From: an uncultured Porphyromonas sp.
GTDB lineage: Bacteria; Bacteroidota; Bacteroidia; Bacteroidales; Porphyromonadaceae
Length of the DNA: 64,000 nucleotides
NCBI RefSeq assembly: GCF_900541275.1
Contig: NZ_UQJH01000002.1
Span: 107,376 to 171,375, forward strand
Direction of reading: 5' to 3'
Made by a program: the position numbers and the translations under genes. Below are positions 43,858 to 51,532 of this stretch, piece after piece. Position 1 is the stretch's first letter. Every line of letters starts with the position of its first letter. The notes beneath the pieces are model-generated. The model saw nothing but the letters and a program-made list of their open reading frames with translations, made no database searches and was not told the DNA's origin.

Positions 43858-45045
43858 TTATTCCTCGATACGTAGTACTCGCATGGCCAGATCGATCTCC
43901 TCCGGCTCACCGGTATGCTTTCCGACCGAGTCGGAGAGCTTGATGGTGTCCTGCCACGGCATCTTCTCGTCGAGCTTGCAGGCAAAGAGCTTCATCACGA
44001 TATTCATCGGCTTGATCCCGTGACCAACATCGTTAGTCAGGTTGGTCCCTATCCCGAAGGTGGCCCTGATCTTGCCACCACAGTACTCCTTGATCGTCGC
44101 AGCCTTATCCACGTCGAGGGCGTCGGAGAAGACGAGATACTTCGTCTTAGGATCTATCCGCAACTCCCGATACTTCGCCAGCACCTTGTCAGTGAAGGTC
44201 TGAGGGTCACCGCTGTCCTGACGGAGGGAGGTAAAGAGGGCAGCATGCTTCTTCGAGAAGTTTTGGAGAAAAACGTCGGTCGTGAAGGTGTCGGTGAGCA
44301 CCGTGCCGAGGTCTCCGTCATAGACATCGATCCAGTCCTCCATAGCCATATAATTGGCCATCTTGTAGCCATAGATCGCCGCGTGAAACTGCACCCACTC
44401 GTGCGGATGGGTCCCGGTGACGCGTATGCCGTGCTTCATTGCGTAGTAGACATTGCTGGTGCCAAAGAAGTACTTCCCCCCATGCTCACAGAGGATCCGT
44501 GTCACCAGATCCTCCACCTCGCTGCTGAAGCGTCGCCGCATGCCGAAGAGACTCACCTGCAGCCCGTGCTCCTGCATGGCTTGAGCCTTCTCGAGCGCCT
44601 TGGAGCGCGTCAGCTCCAGGTCGGGATGCTGACCGGTCTCCCGGTAGTAGAGCTCCGATACCATAGCGAGGATCGGCGTCTCCCAGAGCGTGATGCGATA
44701 GAGCAACCCCTCAGCCGATATGTGGAGGTGTCCCTCAGCATCCTGCTCGATCGTCACCTCCTCAGGGTCGTAGGTGTAGCCCTTGAGGTAATCTATATAA
44801 AGGGGTGGCAGGTAGGGGCACTCCTGTCGGAGGAAGTCCGCCTCCTCACGAGTCAGTCGCAGCTCACTCATCCGTACGATCTCCTGCCGCAGGCTCTCAG
44901 CGAAGCCTTCAGGATAGACCAGGTCGTTGCGGTCGACGAACTCAAACCTTCCCCACGCTCTAGGGAAAAGCTTCATATACGCATACCCGGTCGTAAACTT
45001 ATAGAGGTCCGTGTCCAGGATGCTTCGGATGATCATCTCACTCAT
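43858..45045 (-). CDS. pncB: Nicotinate phosphoribosyltransferase
   Basis: NAD salvage enzyme forming nicotinate mononucleotide from nicotinate and PRPP. It has 395 residues starting MSEMIIRSILDTDLYKFTTG. Substrate-site motifs are VTGTHPHEWVQFHAA, TSLRQDSGDPQTFTDKVL, and VFSDALDVDKAATIKEYCGG with FGIGTNLTND. Length fits the bacterial PncB class. Part of the ugd-pncB-prenyl synthase-tatD run. Confidence 0.96.
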   Translation of the reverse strand: MSEMIIRSILDTDLYKFTTGYAYMKLFPRAWGRFEFVDRNDLVYPEGFAESLRQEIVRMSELRLTREEADFLRQECPYLPPLYIDYLKGYTYDPEEVTIEQDAEGHLHISAEGLLYRITLWETPILAMVSELYYRETGQHPDLELTRSKALEKAQAMQEHGLQVSLFGMRRRFSSEVEDLVTRILCEHGGKYFFGTSNVYYAMKHGIRVTGTHPHEWVQFHAAIYGYKMANYMAMEDWIDVYDGDLGTVLTDTFTTDVFLQNFSKKHAALFTSLRQDSGDPQTFTDKVLAKYRELRIDPKTKYLVFSDALDVDKAATIKEYCGGKIRATFGIGTNLTNDVGHGIKPMNIVMKLFACKLDEKMPWQDTIKLSDSVGKHTGEPEEIDLAMRVLRIEE

Positions 45046-45065
45046 TATATATAGGCGTGCATAGT

Positions 45066-46385
45066 TTACCTCCTACCGATGCCATCGTACCGGAGACCCA
45101 GTCTCTTTATCTCGGAGGCATCGTAGATATTACGTCCGTCGATCACCACGTCTCCCCTCATCAGCTCCTTGATCCGGGACCAATTGGGGAGTCGGAAGAT
45201 CTTCCACTCCGTCAAGAGCAGCAGCGCATCCGCCCCCTCGACCGACCGATAGAGATCCTTTGTGTACTGCACCCCGTCCGGGAGCACTCGCTTAGCTGTC
45301 TCGATCGCAATAGGGTCGCAGGCGACCACTTCCGCCCCAGCCTCGATGAGCTGACCGATCACCACGATAGAGGTCGCCTCCCTCATATCGTCCGTCTCGG
45401 GCTTAAAGGCCAGCCCCCAGACGGCGATCCGCTTACCCCTCAGGTCGCTACCGATCAGGCGGGTGAGTTTCTCGTAGGGGATCCTCTTCTGAGCTTCATT
45501 GACCCGATGCACCTCTTCGACGATGGTCATCGGGACCCCCTCTTCCTCTCCGGTCTTAGCAAGCGCCTGCACATCCTTAGGGAAGCAGGAGCCTCCATAG
45601 CCGCTACCGGCGTAGAGGAAGGCAGAGCCGATCCTGTGGTCGGCACCCATCCCCTGACGGATCATATCCACATCGGCACCCAGCTTATCGGCAAGGTTGG
45701 CAAGCTGATTCATAAAGCTGATCCTCGTGGCCAGCATCGCATTGCTCGCATATTTTGTCAGCTCCGAGCTTGGTATGTCCATAAAGAGGACCCTGAAGTT
45801 TCGGATCAAGAAGGGGCGATAAAGTCTCGTCAGCAACTCCTTCGCCCAGTCACTCTCCAGACCTATCACGACTCGGTCGGGACTCATAAAGTCCTTGATC
45901 GCATTGCCCTCCTTGAGGAACTCCGGATTATTAGCCACCTCGACCCTGAGATCGGTCAAGCCGCGCGCCTCCAGCCCCTTCCGGATCTCGGCCATCACCC
46001 TGGGGCTGGTCCCTACCGGCACGGTGCTCTTCGTCACCACGAGCATATCCTTACGGATCAGCTGCCCCAGCTGCTGAGCGACGGCACGGACATACTTCAG
46101 ATCCGCATCCCCGCTCGCCGTGGGAGGCGTACCGACAGCGATGAAGACGATCTCCACGTCATCGACACACTCCGCGAGATCGGTGTGGAAGGAAAGACGT
46201 CCCTCCTCTGTATTGCGACGAACCATCTCGTCCAGCCCCGGCTCATAGATCGGGATCTCGCCACCCCTGAGGCGCTCTATCTTAGTGGCATCCGTATCGA
46301 CGCAGTGGACGTGAACCCCCATCTCTGCAAAGCAGGTCCCCGTCACCAGACCGACGTAGCCGGTACCTATGATTGCTATCTCCAT
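45066..46385 (-). CDS. ugd: UDP-glucose 6-dehydrogenase
   Basis: Oxidises UDP-glucose to UDP-glucuronate with two NAD, supplying acidic sugars for surface polysaccharide. It has 439 residues: N-terminal Rossmann MEIAIIGTGYVGLVTGTCFA, middle domain, catalytic Cys in GSGYGGSCFPKDVQAL, and GLAFKPETDDMREATSIVV in the C-terminal domain. It leads a four-gene run, with a promoter box 49 bases upstream. No glycosyltransferase locus is adjacent. Confidence 0.96.
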   Translation of the reverse strand: MEIAIIGTGYVGLVTGTCFAEMGVHVHCVDTDATKIERLRGGEIPIYEPGLDEMVRRNTEEGRLSFHTDLAECVDDVEIVFIAVGTPPTASGDADLKYVRAVAQQLGQLIRKDMLVVTKSTVPVGTSPRVMAEIRKGLEARGLTDLRVEVANNPEFLKEGNAIKDFMSPDRVVIGLESDWAKELLTRLYRPFLIRNFRVLFMDIPSSELTKYASNAMLATRISFMNQLANLADKLGADVDMIRQGMGADHRIGSAFLYAGSGYGGSCFPKDVQALAKTGEEEGVPMTIVEEVHRVNEAQKRIPYEKLTRLIGSDLRGKRIAVWGLAFKPETDDMREATSIVVIGQLIEAGAEVVACDPIAIETAKRVLPDGVQYTKDLYRSVEGADALLLLTEWKIFRLPNWSRIKELMRGDVVIDGRNIYDASEIKRLGLRYDGIGRR

Positions 46386-46433
46386 AGTAGTATCTACACT
46401 GTATTACATTAGTGACCCGCCCCACATCTCCCA

Positions 46434-46441
46434 CAAATGTA
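46434..46441 (-). promoter_or_regulatory. TACATTTG -7 box for ugd
   Basis: The minus strand reads TACATTTG, 49 bases before ATG 46385. Confidence 0.52.
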
Positions 46442-46857
46442 GCAAATAATCATTGCCCAACCCTTTTATCCGATGAGCCTGGGGTGAAAACACACACCCT
46501 TCTCATTCAAGTGCTGTAGGTTTCTCAGTCTAACCAGCCTAGACCATTCCGAAAATACCTACAAACCTCGGAACAATTTGATAAAGCCGGAAACTTCTCG
46601 GTCGCTCGGACAAGAATATTATTTTAGTATTTGCAATTCAAAAACTCTAGCTACCTTAGCACCCGGATAAGCCGCTATACTTGATTTATCAGACAGAGGT
46701 CGCAGGGCGACTGTATCGGCAAGTCGACAGAGCAGACCTTCGCCATAGGGATCTGTTCGTTGGACCAATAGCATAGGTCCTCACTAATAGTACACCACCG
46801 ATCGTCACTCGGGCACCACTCGGGGAGAGATCGACACCAACCTCAAGCCACCACACT
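46442..46857. other. Divergent intergenic region upstream of the salvage operon
   Basis: About 415 bp without a credible gene. It contains AT-rich DNA around 46610-46650 (including TTTTAGTATTTGC) that could hold the salvage-operon promoter, giving a leader of over 200 bases. Short inverted repeats such as GGACC/GGTCC occur near 46755-46775. No riboswitch class was recognised. No copy of the 22-bp-pitch repeats is present. Confidence 0.45.
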
Positions 46858-48312
46858 ATGTCACCTTACTTAGTACTTGGTCTGACACTGGGCTACTTCC
46901 TCCTTATGTTCCTCGTCTCCTATAGGGCGGGGCACGAGGCGGACAATGCGGGATTTTTCATTGGGAACCGGTCCAATAACTGGATGATCGTCGCGATAGC
47001 GATGATCGGCTCAGGCATCAGTGGCGTCACCTTTGTCTCCGTCCCGGGGATGGTCTCCAGTAGCAGTATGGCCTACCTGCAGATGGCGCTTGGCTTCATC
47101 GTGGGACAGGCGCTGATCGCCTTTGTCCTGGTGCCACTCTTCTACCGCATCAAGCTCTTCTCCATCTACGAGTACCTGCGGGATCGCTTCGGGATGACGA
47201 GCTACAAGACCGGTGCATGGCTCTTCTTTGTCTCCAAGATGCTCGGTGCCTCGGTGCGTATCTTCCTCGTTGTACTGACGATGCAGCTACTGGTCTTTGA
47301 CCCGCTGGGGCTACCCTTCCTCCTCAATGTCCTGATGACGGTCCTCTTTGTCTGGATCTACACCTTCTTTGGTGGGGTCAAGAGCATCGTCAGCGTTGAT
47401 GTGCTCAAGACGATCTGCCTCGTCGCCTCGGTAGTTCTCTCGATCGTATTCATCGCCAAGGGGCTGGGTCTCGACTTCGGCGGTGTGGTGACGACGATCC
47501 GGGAGAGCCGTATGTCGCAGGTATTCTTCTTCGATGACATCAATGACAAGCGTTTCTTCTGGAAGCAATTCCTCGCCGGTGCCTTCACTATGGTGGCGAC
47601 GACCGGGCTGGACCAGGATATGATGCAGCGCAACCTAAGCTGCAAGAGCGACACGGAGGCGCGACGAAATATGATCGTCAGCTCGGTCTTCCAATTCTTC
47701 GTCATCGCCCTCTTCCTCATGCTCGGAGTGCTGCTCTACACCTACGCGGAGCAGATGGGCATCCGGCTACCGGAGAGCAGTGACCAGGTCTTCCCCTTCC
47801 TCGCGACGGGAGACTTCTTCCCTGAGATCGTCGGGATCCTCTTCATCATCGGCCTCGTGGCGGCAGCCTTCCCCGCAGCCGGCTCAGCGCTGACCGCACT
47901 CACCACCTCCTTCACCATCGACATCCTGGGGGCCAAGGAAAAAGAGGAAAAGCGTCTCGAGAAGACCCGCAAGTGGGTCCACGTGGGGATGGCGCTGCTG
48001 ATGGGTCTCTGCATCATCGCCTTCGAGATACTCAATAATACCTCGGTGATCAATGCCGTCTACGTCCTCGCCAGCTACACCTACGGACCGCTGCTGGGAC
48101 TCTTCACCTTCGGCATCATCTCCGGGCGACGGGTGCGCGACCGACTGATCCCCATCGTGGTGATCCTGTCGCCGATCCTCTGCTACATCCTCGACAGACA
48201 CTCTGTAGAGTGGTTCGGCGGCTACCACTTCAGCTACGAGATCCTGATCATCAACGCCCTCTTCACGATGCTGGGGCTGCTAATCTGTAGCCATAAGGCA
48301 GCGAAGGCATGA
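46858..48312 (+). CDS. Sodium:solute symporter, MurT-like MurNAc importer
   Basis: Inner-membrane symporter of the SSS family, 484 residues, about 13 hydrophobic segments. Visible features: GFFIGNRSNNWMIVAIAMIG with SGISGVTFVSVPGMV (first Na+-site region), and FTMVATTGLDQDMMQRNLSC in the conserved middle. Its position directly before MurK and MurQ homologues matches the murTKQ arrangement described in Tannerella forsythia, where MurT imports N-acetylmuramic acid without a phosphotransferase system. Substrate is thus inferred from context. Its stop overlaps the next small gene by four bases. Confidence 0.85.
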   Translation: MSPYLVLGLTLGYFLLMFLVSYRAGHEADNAGFFIGNRSNNWMIVAIAMIGSGISGVTFVSVPGMVSSSSMAYLQMALGFIVGQALIAFVLVPLFYRIKLFSIYEYLRDRFGMTSYKTGAWLFFVSKMLGASVRIFLVVLTMQLLVFDPLGLPFLLNVLMTVLFVWIYTFFGGVKSIVSVDVLKTICLVASVVLSIVFIAKGLGLDFGGVVTTIRESRMSQVFFFDDINDKRFFWKQFLAGAFTMVATTGLDQDMMQRNLSCKSDTEARRNMIVSSVFQFFVIALFLMLGVLLYTYAEQMGIRLPESSDQVFPFLATGDFFPEIVGILFIIGLVAAAFPAAGSALTALTTSFTIDILGAKEKEEKRLEKTRKWVHVGMALLMGLCIIAFEILNNTSVINAVYVLASYTYGPLLGLFTFGIISGRRVRDRLIPIVVILSPILCYILDRHSVEWFGGYHFSYEILIINALFTMLGLLICSHKAAKA

Positions 48313-48467
48313 GTACGGAGCAGGTCAAGGGACGGATCCTCGCCTTCTTCCGCCCTTTTGGCGCCAATGCGCTCCTCGCCTCTCTCACCTACTCTCTGGT
48401 ATCCTTAGGGATCAATTGGCCGATCGCCTATATGCTATACAAGAAAAAGACATTCGTCAAGCTATGA
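48309..48467 (+). CDS. 52-residue membrane protein between transporter and kinase
   Basis: Frame MSTEQVKGRILAFFRPFGAN...LYKKKTFVKL, 52 residues. One or two hydrophobic stretches (about 19-43, ALLASLTYSLVSLGINWPIA) and a basic C-terminal end suggest a small inner-membrane protein with a cytoplasmic KKK tail. ATG overlaps the symporter stop (ATGA) and its own stop overlaps the kinase ATG (ATGA), so it is locked in the operon and very probably translated. Small accessory subunits are known for some SSS-family carriers (for example the YhdT partner of PanF); a similar role here is a guess. Confidence 0.78.
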   Translation: MSTEQVKGRILAFFRPFGANALLASLTYSLVSLGINWPIAYMLYKKKTFVKL

Positions 48468-49312
48468 TACTTATCGCTGACAGTGGCTCCACCAAGACGG
48501 AGTGGACCGCTATGGATGACCTGACGGGAGAGGTGGTGGCACACGCCTACACCAAGGGGCTCAATCCCTACTTCGTCACCCAGGAAGAGATCCGTGACGA
48601 GATCCGGACACAGCTCCTGCCGATGCTCCCCGTGGACTGCTTCACGAGGATCTACTTCTACGGCTCCGGTGCGAGGGATGAGAAGCAACCGATGATCCGC
48701 CAGGCTATCGGCAGTCTCCTGGTGGGCGAGGTGACGGTGATGACAGATATGCTCGGTGCCGCCCGCGCCCTCTGCGGTCACGAGCCGGGCATCGCCTGCA
48801 TCCTCGGCACCGGCGCCAACTCCTGTCGCTACGACGGCGAGACGATCGTATCCAACGTCCCTCCGCTCGGCTACATCCTCGGTGACGAGGGCAGCGGGGC
48901 GGTCCTCGGTAAGCACTTCATTGCCGACCTCCTCAAGGGGCTACTCCCGGAGAGCGTCGTGAGAGACTTCGAGGAGACCTACCCTGAGATCACCACAGCC
49001 ACCGTCCTCGAGCGGGTCTACAAGGAGTCGCAGCCCAGTCGCTTCCTCGCCTCACTCGCCCCCTTCATCCGCAAGCAGATCGATGTGCCGGAGGTGCGGT
49101 CTATGGCGCTGGAGTGCTTCCGCTCCTTCTTTAGGAGAAATGTGAAGCTCTACGACGGCTGGGAGACCACGCCGGTACACTTCGTCGGCTCCATTGCACA
49201 CAACTTCCACGCGGTCCTCAAGGAGGCAGCAGAGGCTGAGGGCATACATCTGGGTCAGATCCTCTCCGCACCGATGGAGGGTCTGGTCCGCTATCACACG
49301 ATCAAGAGATGA
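48464..49312 (+). CDS. murK: BadF/BadG-type sugar kinase, MurK-like MurNAc kinase
   Basis: Predicted to phosphorylate MurNAc (and perhaps GlcNAc) at O-6. It has 282 residues with the ASKHA kinase pattern: phosphate-1 ILIADSGSTKTEWTAMD, ACILGTGANSCRYDG (phosphate-2), PLGYILGDEGSGAVLGKHFI (N-acetylhexosamine-kinase type), and FVGSIAHNF (adenosine region). It lies between the transporter block and murQ, matching the T. forsythia MurK position. ATG 48464 overlaps the preceding stop; an open frame further upstream lies over the small gene in another frame and is rejected. Confidence 0.87.
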   Translation: MILIADSGSTKTEWTAMDDLTGEVVAHAYTKGLNPYFVTQEEIRDEIRTQLLPMLPVDCFTRIYFYGSGARDEKQPMIRQAIGSLLVGEVTVMTDMLGAARALCGHEPGIACILGTGANSCRYDGETIVSNVPPLGYILGDEGSGAVLGKHFIADLLKGLLPESVVRDFEETYPEITTATVLERVYKESQPSRFLASLAPFIRKQIDVPEVRSMALECFRSFFRRNVKLYDGWETTPVHFVGSIAHNFHAVLKEAAEAEGIHLGQILSAPMEGLVRYHTIKR

Positions 49313-50127
49313 GTACCGACTTCACCAATATCACCGAGTCCGCCTCCCTCTACGACCACTTAGAGGAGAAGAGTACGCTCGAGCTGCTCACGGACATCAA
49401 TCGTGAGGACCACAAGGTCGCTGACGCAGTCGAGGAGGTGATCCCCGCCATCGCCGACCTCGTAGACGACATCCTGCCACGTATGGAGCGAGGCGGGCGG
49501 GTCTTCTACATCGGTGCCGGCACCAGCGGGCGTCTCGGTGTCCTCGATGCCTCCGAGATCCCGCCCACCTACGGTATGCCACCGACGCTCTTCATCGGAC
49601 TGATCGCAGGTGGCGACTACGCCCTCCGCCACCCGGTGGAGAATGCGGAGGACATCGCTGACCAAGCCTGGGCAGATATGTCCGCCTACGACATCGGGGA
49701 GGACGACTCCGTCATCGGCATCGCTGCCAGCGGCACCACCCCCTACGTCCTCGGCGGACTCAGGGAGGCCAATCGCAGGGGACTGGTCACCGGAGGCATC
49801 ACCTCCAACCCCGGCTCTCCCATCGCCCTCACCGCCAAGCACCCCATCGTCACCATCGTCGGGCCGGAGTACGTCACCGGCAGCTCCCGCATGAAGAGCG
49901 GTACGGCGCAGAAGATGGTGCTCAATCTGATCTCCACCTCCCTCATGATCCATATGGGTCGCGTGGAGGGCAATCGCATGGTCGACATGCAGCTGAGTAA
50001 TAAGAAATTAGTCGAGCGTGGTACCCGCATGCTGATGGACTACTACAGCTGGTCCCACGACCGGGCTCAGGCGGAGCTCCTCGAGGCGGGCTCGGTCCGC
50101 GCCGTTATGGACAAGTATGCCAAGTGA
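49309..50127 (+). CDS. murQ: N-acetylmuramic acid 6-phosphate etherase
   Basis: Cleaves the lactyl ether of MurNAc-6-phosphate, giving GlcNAc-6-phosphate and D-lactate. It has 272 residues starting MSTDFTNITESASLYDHLEE. SIS-domain and MurQ signature motifs: FYIGAGTSGRLGVLDASEIP, PTYG, GIAASGTTPYVLGGL, and GSSRMKSGTAQKMVLNLIST. It overlaps murK by four bases. The protein ends soon after the core; the longer C-terminal helical tail of E. coli MurQ is reduced. Confidence 0.96.
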   Translation: MSTDFTNITESASLYDHLEEKSTLELLTDINREDHKVADAVEEVIPAIADLVDDILPRMERGGRVFYIGAGTSGRLGVLDASEIPPTYGMPPTLFIGLIAGGDYALRHPVENAEDIADQAWADMSAYDIGEDDSVIGIAASGTTPYVLGGLREANRRGLVTGGITSNPGSPIALTAKHPIVTIVGPEYVTGSSRMKSGTAQKMVLNLISTSLMIHMGRVEGNRMVDMQLSNKKLVERGTRMLMDYYSWSHDRAQAELLEAGSVRAVMDKYAK

Positions 50128-50187
50128 TGATGAAAAGGAAAACAACCCTCGACCATGTCAACTAATTTCAGGAGAAGACAGACGGAG

Positions 50188-50269
50188 CTAATATCGGTAT
50201 TAGAGAAATCTAATACCGCTAAAAGAAAATCCTTTTACCGATATTAGACGGAGCTAATATCGGTATTAG
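50188..50269. repeat. 22-bp-pitch palindromic repeat cluster E (4 units)
   Basis: Units start at 50188, 50210, 50232 and 50254: CTAATATCGGTATTAG, CTAATACCGCTAAAAG, CTTTTACCGATATTAG and CTAATATCGGTATTAG. Six-base spacers are agaaat, aaaatc and acggag. It fills the 199-bp gap between murQ and the NamZ-like gene, both plus strand, so it lies inside a probable transcript or next to an internal promoter. Confidence 0.93.
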
Positions 50270-50326
50270 AAATCTCTCATATGGACCAAGCCTTTGCACC
50301 TACGGCTAAATGATTTCTCCCCACCT

Positions 50327-51520
50327 ATGACAGTAAGACAATCCATCGCCCTCGCCCTGCTGCTTCTACTCCCCGCGCTCTCTGCCTCTGCACAGCTGCA
50401 GGTGGGTGCCGACCGAATGGACGAGATCGTCCGCCTCACCGAGGGGAGGAGCGTGGGACTGGTCGCCAATCAGGCGGCTGTGCAGACAGACTCAGCCCAC
50501 ACCTTTCTCCTCGATGCCCTGATAGCTCACGAGGTCAAGGTGAAGCGCCTCTTCTCCCCCGAGCATGGCTTCCGCGCCATGGCCGATGCGGGGGCAAAGG
50601 TTGACTCCGCCACGGACCCGGTCTCAGGCCTGCCGGTCATCTCCCTCTACGGCAAGCACCGCAAGCCGACCGCTGAGGACTTCTCCGGGCTGGATGTGAT
50701 CCTCGTTGACCTGCAGGACGTAGGGGTACGCTTCTTTACCTACATCAGCACCCTCTACTACGTCCTGCAGACCTGCGCCGAGACCGGCACGCCGATCATC
50801 ATCCTCGACCGCCCCAATCCCCACGATGCGGTCGATGGTCCTGTGCTAAGGGATATGAAGTACCGCTCCTTCGTCGGGATGCTCCCCATCCCCGCCGTCC
50901 ATGGTCTCACCATGGGCGAACTGGGGCAGATGATCAATGGCGAGGGCTGGCTCGGCAAGGGGCTCACCGCAGACCTGACCATCGTCACCCTCCTCGGGTG
51001 GAAGCACGGCGACCCCTACAGCCTGCCCGTCCGTCCGAGCCCCAACCTCCGGAGCGACCGCGCCCTGCTGCTCTACCCCACCCTCTGCTTCATCGAGGGG
51101 ACCTGCTGGAGCGAGGGACGCGGCACGGAGCAGCCCTTTGAGCAGACCGGCTACCCCGACCGGCGGATGGGCTGCCACACCTTTACCCCACAGAGCATTG
51201 CCGGGGCGCACTCTCCTAAGCACGAGGGGAAAGTGTGCTACGGACCCGACCTCACGGACTATACCATCGAGCCGGGGATCAATGTGGAGATCCTCACCGA
51301 CATCGCCGCCCGCAGCAAGGCTGCCGGCGTCCGTCTGATCACCAAACCGAAGTTCTTTGACCTCCTCGCGGGAGGTCCCACGCTCCGCCGACAGCTGGAG
51401 TCGGGCGTCTCACCCGAGGTGATCCGAGAGAGCTGGCAGGCGGACCTCCATGACTACATTGCCATGCGTGCCCACTACCTCCTCTACCCCGACGGCCGCT
51501 TCAATTGCAGCACATTTTGA
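50327..51520 (+). CDS. namZ: NamZ-type exo-beta-N-acetylmuramidase (DUF1343)
   Basis: Predicted exported glycosidase that removes terminal MurNAc from peptidoglycan fragments (GH171; DUF1343 family). It has 397 residues: a signal peptide ending LSASAQ, then LVANQAAVQTDSAHTFLLDA, LFSPEHGFRAMADAGAKVDS, VILVDLQDVGVRFFTYISTL, LDRPNPHDAVDGPVL and EGTCWSEGRGTEQPFEQTG, all characteristic of DUF1343. It lies directly before nagZ and after murTKQ, which fits MurNAc release feeding import. ATG 50327 gives a clean signal peptide. Confidence 0.92.
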   Translation: MTVRQSIALALLLLLPALSASAQLQVGADRMDEIVRLTEGRSVGLVANQAAVQTDSAHTFLLDALIAHEVKVKRLFSPEHGFRAMADAGAKVDSATDPVSGLPVISLYGKHRKPTAEDFSGLDVILVDLQDVGVRFFTYISTLYYVLQTCAETGTPIIILDRPNPHDAVDGPVLRDMKYRSFVGMLPIPAVHGLTMGELGQMINGEGWLGKGLTADLTIVTLLGWKHGDPYSLPVRPSPNLRSDRALLLYPTLCFIEGTCWSEGRGTEQPFEQTGYPDRRMGCHTFTPQSIAGAHSPKHEGKVCYGPDLTDYTIEPGINVEILTDIAARSKAAGVRLITKPKFFDLLAGGPTLRRQLESGVSPEVIRESWQADLHDYIAMRAHYLLYPDGRFNCSTF

Positions 51521-51532
51521 TAATCTATACCG

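Noticed and set aside
43915..45054. 379-codon plus-strand frame opposite pncB
   Set aside because: Shadow of pncB: no family motifs, and codon pattern follows from the real gene on the other strand.
45057..46412. 451-codon plus-strand frame opposite ugd
   Set aside because: Antisense to a clear UDP-glucose dehydrogenase with all motifs; the frame is open only because of GC-rich third positions.
46442..46857. Riboswitch in the long leader of the salvage operon
   Set aside because: No known riboswitch core could be matched by eye; only short, unconvincing inverted repeats.
50188..50269. CRISPR array for the regularly spaced repeats
   Set aside because: Spacers are only six bases, repeats are palindromic and imperfect, there are at most four units, and no cas genes are present.
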